Source of the DNA: Parapristionchus giblindavisi
Lineage: Eukaryota; Nematoda; Chromadorea; Rhabditida; Diplogasteridae
Length of the DNA stretch: 64,000 nt
Assembly (NCBI GenBank): GCA_943737045.1
Contig: CALSFV010000056.1
Location: forward strand, 372,001 to 436,000
Direction of reading: 5' to 3'
Below are positions 33,920 to 45,896 of this stretch, in pieces (the stretch's first letter is position 1; the number at the start of each line of letters is the position of its first letter). The position numbers and the translations under genes are program-made. The notes below the pieces were generated by a model that saw only the letters and a list, made by a program, of their open reading frames with translations, was not told where the DNA came from and did not search any database.

Positions 33920-35203
33920 CTAATTGCATTGAAGTGATCCATCTCCAACCATATTTCCATTGCTCCAGAAAGATTGTCCATCACAAACAAGATAGTCCGC
34001 GTCTACTCTGGCAGTTTGTCCCATCTAAAATCATTCATATAAATCAATAAGCATATATTAGACTATTACATATTGGAATGAGAGTTGTTTGGTTTTATCA
34101 GAACAGGACACGGCACAGGATTCATATTTACAATCTCCAGTGAAATCAGAAGGCATAATTCCGTGTGTGAAACACGCAGAACCTTCATTATCGAGATCTG
34201 AAATGATCATACGCTATGTATAAAACAGAATAGTGATGGCGTTTGTTCAAGCCACGCCCATTTTTCTCTCCCTTTTTCTCTTCCACTCTCTCCGTATTCG
34301 CCTCTCACTCATCAAACAAATTTCGTGTTAAAAGAGCTCCGCCCTGGCGGAGGTCCCGGCTGGTCATAATAATAAAATAAAATCCTATATGAAATTATAA
34401 ATAATGAGACAAAGGGAAAGAACAAAAACAGGGATGTGTTAGAATTTTTTTTTTAAAAAATCACACCTTTGCATGAGAGATTAACAACAAGTTTTCCCTT
34501 GAAATATACTCCACAAACATTTTTTCTAAGCCATAGACGTCCAAGGTATTGATCAGTGGTATTATCGTCGTACTGAAATCAGTATATGATTACGGTAGGG
34601 ACGAATTATTGATTTACTTGGATCTGAAGGTAACCAGTCTCGCATAGCACTTGATCTAGAGCAGAATTGTACAGGAAGTAACGAAGTTTGGTTGAATCGC
34701 AACCAGGGCAGTTGTAGGGTCCAACTGGGGTACAAGTGGGATGAGAAGTGTACAGAACTAAATGAGTTGATGATATTTAAATTGATCCATATTTCGTAAA
34801 TACCTGAAGAAGCATTTTCATGAGTACAAGTTATGTAGGAATCTTCAAGTGTGTCAAAACATGTGTTGCCACTGTTGAAAGTAGCATTAAATTCACCCAA
34901 TTCAAGTCCTTGAGGCTGAAAGAATGAAAATGAATATGGATTATGAGATGGTAATGACATTACATAGGTATGCATTACTCCATCAGCTTTACAAACATAT
35001 CCACAGGTTCCTGGAACCATTGAACCTCCATCTGCACAAAATGTACCATACGGACAGTCATACCATCCTTCAGTGTATTCATGAGGATTGGACTCGCATG
35101 GACAACCTTAATCGATTTATAGATATTGATTGATATTGATTGAATACTTACTCTGACTAGCTGCTACAGCAAGAGTGGATAGAAGAATGAGGAGGAAGGC
35201 CAT
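33920..35203 (-). CDS. Secreted cysteine-rich nematode protein, 250 residues
   Basis: Minus-strand exons 35152-35203, 34964-35106, 34804-34915, 34618-34724, 34467-34572, 34070-34197, 33920-34024 (TAG). All introns are GT-AG and the frame is intact. Residues 1-16 (MAFLLILLSTLAVAAS) form a signal peptide. The mature part has many cysteines: SCPCESNPHEYTEGWYDCPY, GTFCADGG, GTCGYVCKADG, YNCPGC, VLCETGYL, KNVCGVYF, NLSCK, then CKYESCAVSC and YLVCDG. N-glycosylation sequons are at NAT, NAS, NTT and NLS. I recognise no named domain; it looks like an extracellular disulphide-rich nematode protein. The segment YLVCDGQSFWSNGNMV is reminiscent of C6-type ends. A TATA-like TATATAAA is 82-89 bases before the ATG. 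Confidence 0.8.
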
Positions 35204-35284
35204 GACTGAAAGTTGGACTATAGTATGAAATAATAGAGAATAGAAAAATGAAATTGAGCTGTGGTAGATCTCCAGTGGGGTAGG

Positions 35285-35292
35285 TTTATATA
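35285..35292 (-). promoter_or_regulatory. TATA-like box
   Basis: TATATAAA on the minus strand, 82 bases before the ATG at 35203. Confidence 0.4.
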
Positions 35293-35309
35293 TGGAGAAA
35301 AGCAATGAT

Positions 35310-35985
35310 AGTCATGACAAAATGGAATGATATTCAGACAAAAAGTATAGACACTCTCTCATTGTTGTACACTATTTCTCTCTGGAATCTCTAGACTTGG
35401 TTATCATTATAAACAGTTTTTTGCCCATCTTCCTTGTCTGTGTAGTCTGTAATCGTTTGGTTGGCCTTTTCAATAAATAAGCCATTGATTGGAACGATAT
35501 GAAGGGCTTCTATGTTTGACTTTCATTCAATGAAATACAGACACACACCAAACTACACACAAAATTACTTTGCTTACATGATATAAATACAATTGATGAA
35601 TGATATGAAGATGATTGTATATCCAATTTTTACAGAACAATATTAGTTTAGAATCAATTTGAGCACAAATGATATTTTTAAACAATATAATCTAAATATT
35701 GCATGTGCGTCTACATACTAAGGAATGTTAAATTATTTAAGATAAATTATTTATTAAAATATTATAATTGATTTATGAATAAAGTGAAACGTAAATGAAC
35801 ATTGCACAAATGAGTAAACGGGATTGTTTTGATTGATATGCGTTGTCACGTTGGATGTATGAATAATTAAATTAAATTATATTATATTAAATTTGACTAA
35901 GTACGGTAACACAAAGAAAATTTAATTTTCATAGGAAAAAAATATTTGCAAAAATAATGAATGAACAAAAATTGAATCGTCGTAT
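35310..35985. other. No gene seen
   Basis: AT-rich region between the secreted-protein promoter and the 3' end of the VWA gene. Nothing recognisable. Confidence 0.5.
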
Positions 35986-38900
35986 TCAAAGACAACTGGC
36001 TAATCGATTGGCCAAGTCTTCTACTTCATCCAGCGTAGAGTACACTCGTGATGGATCTCCCGTGACGGAGTCGAGTTCACTTCTGAAAGGAGCTATAGAT
36101 TTTACATTTACTTCTTAAATGCACACTCCGAGCTAATTTGAAAATCACCGATCTGGCAATGCTCTCAAAGCGAGAGACCTTTGCCAATTAATATGTTTTT
36201 TTAATGTTTTTCGTTGAATTTTTATATGGAGAAATATCGAGAAATAGATAAATAAAAAAACCAAGGAACAAGCCTCTCTAATTATAAAAGATTTATTGAT
36301 AACCTCAGAATGTTCGTGAACAATCCTACGACGTAGATCCTATGACCGGATTGAAGCAGGAACCGAGAGGAGTGAGTAGGATCATCGAATGAATATCCTT
36401 GAAATATTAATTCATTCTGCCTTTCTGTCTGCGGTCGATTCGAGTAAGCTCTCCGTTCCACTCTCGCCTACTCAACAGAAAGGATCAACAGTCGAATCCC
36501 CTCTTAGAAGGCTTTGGAATGCCTGGAGGTGTACTTCCAACTGTCAAGCAGGCCTAATGGACGATAGCTGAACGTTTTCGAGGGTTTTCTACATCAATCA
36601 ACAAGTTTCAGTTCGATCGTTTTCTTGAATGGAGAAAAACATCTCTCAGAGACGGAAGAAAGAACTTGCAAGAAAACATACGCTTTCGCTTTCTTTATAA
36701 TCATTGTCAGCGCACTAACAAGTTGTAAGTTTAGCATGATTTCAAATTTATTTGTTCAAAAATAGTTGCTCACCATCTGTGAACAGTACAATGTCCAGTG
36801 GCCAAGGGTGCGGTGAATACCGTCGATGATCTGGAAAGTTCATCTTTGATCTTTGATCGTTGATCTTTTCTTGATCGTACCAAAAGATGATTCGTTGGCA
36901 AGTAGGTCACGCACAAGCGAAAGAGCAGAACCAAGTTCAGTTATTCCGCCAGAGAATGATAAATCTGAAAAGAACAAAGATCAAAGATCAAAAATCAAAA
37001 TTTAACACATTTCACCATCCAGTCTGGTATGAAACACTTCGGAGGTGGTGTTATCTCTCGGTTCAGAGACATCAAAAACAATTCTTTGCCGTCGATGCGA
37101 ACTGAAGGAGATCAAGCCAACCTTAGAGAGTTCAAAGATCAAGGATCAAAAGATCAAAGATCAACTCACTCTTCTCATAGAGTCCTTGAGCGCAAGATCA
37201 GCCAGATTACCGATTATCGATTTTATTCCATCAAACCCATTCTTATTGCTTTCTGAGGCATCCAGCATGAAGAATATGTCGCGGCAATACCGACGAGAAC
37301 TGTATCCGGTTACGGTTCCAAAAGATACGGTAGACGAGGAATCCAGAGAAGGGTATACGGTAGGATCTGACTTGGATACTGTAGATGACACGGTGCTGTG
37401 AGAAAGCAGTGGAATCAGAGTAGGTGATACGGTAGAAACCGACTTCGAATTCTTATCGTAAGTAATGAAAGACGTTATTGAAGTGTCACTAGGTAGGTTT
37501 GGAGATATTGCATCAGATACTGTAGCACTTTGAGGGTTTGGGGAAGCTTCGGTGTGGGTGGTGAGATGAGGTGAGGATACGGTAGCCGATTTTTCGTTTT
37601 CATACTTCACTAAAGTGTTGGCGGCTCTAGCTCGAGGTAAAATAGGTTTGAGTAGGACCAAAGGTGGAACATCAACTGGTTCTTCTATTCGATTCAGATC
37701 TATGTACGAGTCCTCGGATACGATAGGAGATACTGTAGTGGTTGATGGTGCTAAAGTGATGGATACTGTAGTTGGTGTGGTCGCATCGATTACGGTCGCA
37801 GGTAGTGTATTGGTCCTTGTACGAGTTACGGAAGAGGGGCGGGGCGTTGTGCGGATATTGAAGAAGGGCATTACAGTTTGCCTTGCGGGATACGGATTAA
37901 AATATCGATTGATTGGAATATATTGATTAGGAGCAAACGAATTTCTGTTATAGTAATTGCTATCATAGAGAGGATAGGCAGGATAGGTTTCGGTATATGG
38001 CCTATTATTGAATGATTGCTGATCATACATAGAATGTCTCGGAAAAGGATTCCAGTAGGGTGTTTGGAAGACAGCATTTGGTGGAAGAGTGATGGAAAGG
38101 GCAGGATAGGTCGGACGGGGTATTGTATTGGTTCTTATTGGTGATACGGTAGCTGGCATAGAATGTGGACTTGTGCTAGATGGTACAGTTGTTGTTGGGG
38201 CGGGAGTAGTTGTAGTTGGTTCTATAGTAGTGGTCGAGGGTACGGTAGTGGTGGAGGTGGGGGTAGTTGTAGTTGAGGTTACCGTATTGGGATTTATGTG
38301 AGGAAGTATTGTAGCTAAGGCTACGGTACTTTTCGCGGTGCGTGTCGAGGATTCGAACATTTGTGCCGCGACTGCATCGTAGAAGTCCGGATCGTAATCA
38401 TCGTTGTCTTCGATCACACGAATCTGCAATCAGAAATGTTCTCAAGAACGGAGGACAGAGATAAAAAATTTCCTATTTAATAACGTCTCATTACCGAACT
38501 CTTCCCTCATAGATAAGGGATTTTTCTGCGGGTGCAGCACTACTTTTTCTGTAGTCAACAATAAGCTTACAGTAATCTTCGTGTTAATAAACATTCTGTA
38601 ACCGCACGGTACGGAAAAGATTTTTTCAATTATGTTTTTTTTTGCTGGTACTGTACTGGAGGACTCTTCAATACGAAATAATCAATATTGTGTACCTCTT
38701 TTGGTCCAAATGCCAGTTCGTGATCATCCAATTTCTTGTAGTTCTTTTCCTCATCATAGAACATCACCACATCTTTCACTTTCTCGAATGGTCGATGGTC
38801 TGGTAAAATCAATATTCTGTGATTAAAGTTGAAAATTAATCTTTGAAATTGCTTCAAATTCAATGGTCTATGCAATAATACATTATACTCTTAAAAGTAC

Positions 38901-39130
38901 TTGTTTGTAATATTGATAGTGGTACGGTAGCTTTCCAGCTAGGACCTTACTTGTGATATCTTTGGAATGGACGAATTCTGCTCGGGAGAGTCCCTTTAAT
39001 TGGAAGTGATCTACTCCGAATCGATTAGAGGCCTCGCGACGAACGAAATAGTCCTTGTTCTTCTTTGAATGGTGATCAGACACGAAGGAGAGAATATAGG
39101 GAAGATGACGGGGTGAGAACGGACGAGGAA
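35986..39130 (-). CDS. Mucin-like protein with C-terminal von Willebrand factor A domain (5' exon not found)
   Basis: Minus-strand exons 38951-39130, 38696-38799, 37170-38423, 37016-37121, 36881-36964, 36774-36830, 36304-36397, 35986-36082 (TGA). Frame is kept throughout, giving at least 658 residues. The N-terminal part is unassigned (PRPFSPRHLPYILSF, DVVMFYDEEKNYKKLDD). The large exon encodes a Thr/Pro/Ser-rich stretch (TSTTTVPSTTTIEPTTTT), as in O-glycosylated mucin-like linkers, then a Tyr/Asn/Pro-rich part. The last exons form a VWA domain: FFMLDASESNKNG (MIDAS DxSxS), VGLISFSSHRRQRIVF, FSGGITELGSALS (MIDAS Thr), DIVLFTDGYS (MIDAS Asp) and RIYVVGLFTN, so metal-dependent ligand binding looks intact. 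Probably extracellular; the signal-peptide exon lies upstream of 39130 and was not resolved. Several introns contain GATCTTT repeats. Confidence 0.8.
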
Positions 39131-40857
39131 CTGTAAGAATATTGATTATATTGTTCTATTATACCCGCACTGGATTCACTATTAAAGCGAGTCTGCCAAG
39201 CAAGTCAAGTTGAGGTCATATAACTTATCTGATGCCTTCGACATCATAAACATAAGTGAAAAAATTATTAAAAAATTCTGAACGAATTATACAGTGATCT
39301 GTTGTGCGTGATCTATAAACTTCCTAGTTTTATCGGCTTCAGCTGTACATGATCTTTGCATATCGGAACGATATATTGTACCTTTGTTTCAAAAAACATC
39401 TAAACGTTTCAAAAAAATTTTTTTTTTACTTTACATTGTCTAATTAGCCTAAATTAAATGATATTAAAGAGAAATTTTTGAATGGCAGTCTCCCTTTAAG
39501 GTCAATACAGGGTGTTCTCTAAAGTATCATCTGATCATACACACACTATTTTCTTGTACATGGAGCTTTGTCCAGTTGTGCGGTTTCGATTCTCTCAAAG
39601 GAACTCCCTGCGTTGTTTGAAACTCTCCGCTCTGGATTCACTCTCTCACCATCTCTGACGAAATAGAGTGTTGTCAGATCATGATTAAACGCGAGGTGAA
39701 CGAGGTTAACGCGGGGTGTTCCTTTCAGCTGACAATGAGTATTCTCTCAGCTGATTTATTGCTAGATAATTAGTGTAACTGAATCAACAAATGATCCCGA
39801 TTCAAATATTCGTTTGAAGTCACACTGACATATGGCAACAATGCAGCTGCTCTACAAGGGAATGAAGAATTAGCCATCGAGAGGTTTGACAATGAGAGGC
39901 AATTCATTTGTGCACATTGTCTTTGAACCACCATGTCAGTCTCTCGTTTGTGCTCAATAATGTTCAAAGTGACCGTATTTACTCCTTATTACCATATTAT
40001 TATTACCTTATTATTTAAGCAGTGCTCAGAAGTTCAAGGAACATCCCGAGCTAATTTTACTCTCTGTTCTGGTAATACTCTCTCGTAGACAAAGAAAGCG
40101 ATAGCGCATTGCCAGAGCGGAGAGATTCAAATTTGCTCGGGTGTGATTTAAAAGAAACGATGAGCATGGAATATTCTATCTTTATACACACCCTTTTCTT
40201 CCTTTTGAACACCGTATTAGCAACGTTTGAACATGGCATTATCAAACTAGAGTTAGCCCATCTATCAATGCTACAGTGAAAGGAGAAAAAACCTGTCGTG
40301 AATCAAAGGGTGAGACTCATCGTTCGACCTTTTAGTGCAATTTCAACATGGAGAGAAAATGCCGGACAACGGTCTCTCCGTCGAGCAATGCTCTCTCGTA
40401 GACAGAGAATAGAGAAATAGTGTGTGAAATGAAGAGATCGTTGTAAATTGAACCTGGATTTGAGATAGAAGTAGAGCTGACTGACGATACTGTGACAGAG
40501 AAGATCTAGAATTATTGTTTTCTGATGATTGATTTATATAGCGTACTAGCTTGCTAACCGAAGCATTAGGAGAACAAAGATAAAAAATCTTTTTTTAAAG
40601 CTAAGGCAATTTTATTATAATACTAATATAATTAATAGAATTTGCCTGGTGTGAAAATTGATGGAAAGTGAAAAAACGGTCGTCAGCCATTTTATTTCTA
40701 CCCCTTCCACTGAGTGTGTGCGGTGGCTCGACCCTACTAGACAATGCAGAACCTCCCTACTCAAGAACGTAAGTTAAGACTAATGACACCGTTAAGCCCT
40801 TAAGGACGTACCAAGCATAATCTACAGTAACCCAAGTGTCCCTACTTAAATTACTGT
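39131..40857. other. Upstream region of VWA gene; repeats only
   Basis: No gene supported. Short hairpin MITE copies are at 39600-39690, 40035-40155 and 40350-40420. A 65-codon minus ORF at 39770-39967 could hold an early exon of the VWA gene, but splice phases could not be made to fit. Confidence 0.45.
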
Positions 40858-41991
40858 ATCTCAGGTAAAACCGCACATACATTTTACAGCTAGGAAAAAT
40901 ACAGGCGACAGCTACAATACATGCATGTGAACTGTCAAAATACATACATTTTACAGTTAGCGATATGTATGTTTTCTGGCTGTTTTCTACCTTTTTCATA
41001 GCTTTTACCTGTTTCTTGCCTTTTCTTTGACTGTAACATACATTTTTTCTAGCATTTTTAAAACAATTTGCTGCCTTTTCTCTAGCAGTTATTAGGCTGT
41101 TTTCTACCCTTTCTTTTACTACTTGTTCTGTACTCAGGAATACTGCCAGCGAATAAACAACGATTTATTGACGTAAATATACATGAAATTTTAAATAAAA
41201 ATCAAATGTGAACCAGCCAAGGAACAACAACAAACTATGGAACGATCATAGCAATAAATATCTAGCGATACAAATAAAAAACATTAGCAATTCTACTTCA
41301 ATTTCTTCATTCCTTAATTCTTCATCCTTTGCACGTAATCGACCTCTCATCGCCTACAGTATACTTCATTCATTCTTTCTACTTAGCCAATCAATCAATA
41401 AAGTACCTTTCTATAATGTTGATGATCAGTAATTGTCTCATCCTCATTTTCCAATTGAATATGCTTTAATCTCTTTCTTTCCTCTCTTTCAAATGCCAGT
41501 TTTCCTTCAAGGTTCTTTATTATATCATCTGTTGATGTAGATTCCCTTCTTAATCTGAATTAATCAATCAATAATCCCTCATATCTACAGTACAACTTAC
41601 AAGTTTGGCTTCAATCGATAATACTTCTCTTTAAATAATCTTCTCTTTCAATACCGTAATCCTCTCAGCTCCTTCTCTCATTACTCTAGCTGCCATATCT
41701 TGTGCATTTCGAAATGGTTCCTAAAAAGAAATAGATAAATTCTGATTAGAAAAAAACAAATTTGTAATCAATCAATCAACCAATACCTCTAGTATTGCAG
41801 TTCTTTCATGTTCATGTTCATCTAATTCTCTTCTCTACATATTTCTCAATATTTCATTCTATCTTGAGTATTTCTCAATTGAGTCATCAATGCATTACTC
41901 TACAACAAGTATAGTATATTCATCTCTTCTCAATCTAATCAATAATCTAGTCTATCATCGTTATATCTATCTCATTTTCCTTATGTGAGAT

Positions 41992-43990
41992 CATACAGGG
42001 AAGCATTGCCGCTAGCGCTATAGCGGGAAGAACCCACCCGGTTTTGGCACCTGACCAACTCGATCTAGGAAAACATTCGCTCAAAATGAAAATGAATTAG
42101 CCAAAGTTCACTCAAACATGAAATTTTTGCATCCCACCCACCCGATTTTAATTTCCAGCGGCAAAGGTTGCCCAGGTATCGGTGAGATACTAATTATCTT
42201 CTAAATGTAATATTCTCGTAGAACAGATACTCATCATACTGCTTGAGACAATTCAACTACGGTTTAATTTGAAACAATATTTTTGCTAATCGATAAATCA
42301 ATCAAAACCAACTTGATTCGGATCTGCTCAATTCACTTTATCATCTCTATTACTTCATCATCTTCTTCATTCATTCCATTCTTCTTCATCCTCAATTCAT
42401 ATTCACTATACCTTCTCTTGATTCAATTATACTAATCGATCACCTGTAATCAGACAACTATTTTATACGTGTCCGTATCCGACGGATGGCCAACTTGCGG
42501 CCGCAACTTGGCCGTCCGTCGGATAGTTATCCGACGGATGGCCAAATTGCGGGCAATAGCAAACTGAGTTAGTAATTGTTTTAAACACTCTGTTTTCTTA
42601 TTTTTTTGCTCCGAACTACTCTATTAATCCATTTAATTAGTCTATCGATTCAGTTGCTATCCAAGATCAGCAGAGTTCCTTTACTCCATTTTGCGGAATA
42701 CGTCTTATTTCTTGTTTTGTCGTAGAACAAAAAAACAGTTACAGACAGAGTAGAGCGGACTCTAAGCCTAAGCTTACCTTAACTAAGGAACTCTGCTGAG
42801 TGCGAATAGTAACTGAATCGATAGAATGTTTAAATGAATCAGTAGAGTAGTGCGGACTCTAAGCCTAAGCTTACCTTAACTAAAGGAACTCTGCTGAGTA
42901 AAGGATAATGAATTGCTCACGGGCAGGGATGTGCATTTTTCGTTTTTTCGATTTCTTTCAATTTTTCGAATTTTCTCGAAAAACTTTTTCGACGAAAAAT
43001 TCGAAAAAATCGAAGAAAAAAAATGCTTTTACATAAAAAGCACAAAATTTCAAAAATTAATCGTTATTAGCGACTTTTTTGAAAAATTTTGAAACAAAAA
43101 TTACAATTTTTGTTGAGCAAAAATATTTTTTCATGAAAGCGGATTCAATTAAGAATCACACAGTTGCAATTCTTGCGTTATCATTATATCGATAGTAAAA
43201 AAAAATTCTAAAGAGAATAAAACGTGATATGTGCTCTCTGCGCTTCTCTAAGGGTGTTTCTCCGGCGCTACCGGGCACACTATCCCAAGTATGGCTGTAA
43301 CAGCGCATAAATAGCCTTCTTGTAAAATAATTCTGAACTCTTTCAATGACTATTTTGTCGTGCTTTTAGAACGGATTAAAAACAGTTGGATATAATGTTT
43401 TTTCGAATGAAGGCTATAAAATGATGATAGAACAATGAAAATGAAGTTGAGGAAGTTTGTAAAAATCAGCAAAAGAATAATGACAGAAACGGGGGTTGAA
43501 CCAGGGGGGACAGGGCTGCCAGCCTGTCGCGCTACCGGTTGAGCCGTCGAGGAAGTTGGACACACTACTTTGCATCTCGTAGGGTATTTTGGCGGTGCGC
43601 CGTTATCGATCGAAATTATCGATTACTATGAAGCTTTTGAAAACAGTTAACTGAATCGATACACTAATTAAATAGATCGATAGAGTAGCACGGATCCTAA
43701 GCCTAAACAAACCTTAACTAAAGGAACTCTGCTGATTTTGGATAGTAACTGAATCGATAGACTAATTAAATGTATTAATAAAGTAGTTCGGTGCAAGAAA
43801 TAAGAAGACAATGTGTTTAAAATTATTACTAAGTCAGTTTGCAATTGCCCGCAATTTGGCCATCCGTCGGATAACTATCCGACGGACGGCCAAGTTGCGG
43901 CCGCAAGTTGGCCATCCGTCCGTTACGGACACCTGATTTTGGGGGAAATCAGGTGGGTCTTGCCGCTAGCGACAATGCCGCCCATGTATG
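41992..43990. mobile_element. Nested element with CATACA-GGG ends and inner GGCCATCCGTCGGAT repeats
   Basis: The left CATACAGGGAAGCATTGCCG and the reverse complement of the right end (CATACATGGGCGGCATTGTC) form outer inverted ends. Inside, at about 42477-42560 and 43840-43925, long inverted arms repeat ATCCGACGGATGGCCAA and TTGCGGCCGCAA palindromes and extend about 200 bp. The core has direct and inverted repeats of CCTTAACTAAAGGAACTCTG (42776, 42881, 43711). The terminus is the same as the 194-bp MITE at 14283-14476. Confidence 0.7.
43488..43557 (-). repeat. tRNA-like sequence
   Basis: The minus strand reads GACGGCTCAACCGGTAGCGC (A box) and GGTTCAACCCCCG (B box), with an anticodon-arm-like ACAGG...CCTGT whose loop is 8 bases. 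Not a canonical tRNA; a relic within the nested element. Confidence 0.5.
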
Positions 43991-44514
43991 CGCACAGCCT
44001 TCCCTCCTTTCTCCAAGTATTAATAGATAATTTATAAAATGAAACTAGATTATCAATTGATAATAAAATGCGAGTGTGCAGCCACTTACTTGTTCTTTCA
44101 ATTCTCTATTTTACGATAGTGAGCGAGATACGATGGCTCAATCATTCTGTAGTCCTTTGATTATCAATTGGATCGATTCAACTGAATGTTCATAGTTGAG
44201 TATTGGATACTACGGCAACACGAAATATTTAAACAGAAAAAGAATACCTTTCTTTCGCTGGGAAAGAAGCAAGATTTGTATCCGACGATGCCTCCTGATG
44301 TTACCCTGTGGAACGTATAGACAATCACGGCAATTTAACGTTGAATAACAAATAAACCTTAGAAAATAAATAAAAATTAATTTTTGAGAGACAGCGAACG
44401 CACCGCGTGAGGCAATAGCCGCATCGCGTCCAGACAGTTGCAAGCTGTGTCACATATATGATTTCAAACTTTTTCCTAACTTTTTTGTAAAAAAGGCAGA
44501 AAAAAGATGACAAA

Positions 44515-44870
44515 AAGTTATGATGTCTAGCAATCTCTAACAGTTTTGTAGCTTTTAGCTGTAAAATGCATTTTTCCTAGCTGTTTCCTAACATTTAACT
44601 GTTTCCTAGCTGTAAAATGTATGCGTGGTGTTCATATGTCTAACAATTGCTAGCTTTTTTGTAGCTTTTAGCTGTGAAATGCATTTTTCCTACCTGTTTC
44701 CCAACATTTAACTATTTCTTAGCTGTAAAATGTATGCTTGGCATTCATATGTCTAACAATTACTAGCAATTTTGTACCTTTTAGCTGTAAAATGCATTTT
44801 TCTCGCCTGTATTTTAACATTTAGCTTTTTCCTAGCTGTAAAATGTATGTGCGGTTTTACCTGAGATGAA
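44515..44870. repeat. Tandem repeat, period about 113 bp, three units
   Basis: ATGTCTAGCAATCTCTAAC, ATGTCTAACAATTGCTAG and ATGTCTAACAATTACTAG begin successive units at about 44523, 44636 and 44749. Each contains TTTTAGCTGTAAAATGCAT and a second AGCTGTAAAATGTATG. It forms the right subterminal part of the 40858-44867 element. Confidence 0.8.
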
Positions 44871-45896
44871 GTGGAAGCTTTACTGGATAAATCATTGAAC
44901 CTTACCAGTAATAGGTCAAGAAGGTTAATTAGCATGGTCAGGACGTTCAGCAAGAAGTAGAAGAAGGTAGATAAAGTGTGGGCAGATATGCATTAGCACG
45001 CCAACCCCCTCCCCTTTGCTCTCTCAGTCCATTTGTTGAGAAATACTCGTTATGCTACACTTGTGTTGTCTATCTTTCCTATTCATCTGTAATATGCGTT
45101 TCCGAGGATGCATCGCTCAAATAAATTGGCAATGATGACTTAAAAGAATTTATTAAGCAATAAAACCATGTGCAAAAAGAGCAATTCGTTTATAGGGTGT
45201 CCCAAATTCAAATTCAAAAAGCGCGCGCTTTCCTGAGTACAGAAAGATTTGAATGCGCACACCTTGAACGAGGGTGGAAGGGAAGAGCGCGATAGTTTTT
45301 GATCTACGGGGATGATAGGGCGGAAGAGGGGCCACTTCCTTGACATTGCATCGACAGTTAATCTCATCACATCAACCTTGTATTCGTACGTATTCCCCCC
45401 TTGTTTGTCGCCTGGATCATTCTGTTCCATCTGTAATTATCCTTTGATTGTCTCATGTGTTGTTTTCCCACTGGTACAGTCCAATTAGGCTCTTCTAATT
45501 ATCATTGGACAATGGAGCAATCGATTTACCTCCAAAATTGTTTCATCTGTAACGTTTTCTCACGCAATGTCCACTGGGGTCAATCCATCTGGCCTCTCTT
45601 TCTTTGTCTCTCCCTCTCTCTCTTGCCCTTGGCTCCTTGTCTCTATGGGTTGTCCCTCTAGCTGTCTGTCTCTCTCTTATTGGCGTCCCTCTGCCCCTCT
45701 CTCGCTACCTCTGCTCAATTATCAGAACATCTGTAGACTGAGTCGAGAGCCGTCTTTTCTCTGATATCATTCTTATTCATTTCTATGTAACACGTTTGTT
45801 GTTCTCCTCGCTTTGTCTGTACTTTGTAATGTACTACAGTGTCGTTGATTATTGAATGGTTTGCTTGCAGCGTTCGCAGTACAGCCAAGGCCGGAG
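44868..45896. other. 5' flank of cyclin B3
   Basis: No gene confirmed. A 96-codon minus ORF (45140-45430, MEQNDPGDKQGGNTYEYKVD, with a GTGTGC donor-like site) could be a small divergent exon; support is weak. 45586-45720 is a CTCT-rich pyrimidine tract. The acceptor-like TTTGCTTGCAG ends at 45870, just before the cyclin B3 start. Confidence 0.4.

Larger units (their letters stand above)
40858..44867. mobile_element. 4-kb inverted-repeat element containing nested elements
   Basis: The left end ATCTCAGGTAAAACCGCACA and right end TGTGCGGTTTTACCTGAGAT are exact inverted repeats that continue into ATACATTTTACAGCTAGG on the left. Both ends continue into TTTAGCTGTAAAATG-type repeats. The interior is AT-rich, has no transposase-like ORF and carries the nested 41992-43990 element. 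No flanking duplication was recognised. Confidence 0.75.

Noticed and set aside
37615..37926. 103-codon plus ORF opposite the VWA gene
   Set aside because: Antisense of the Thr/Pro-rich exon; low-complexity shadow.
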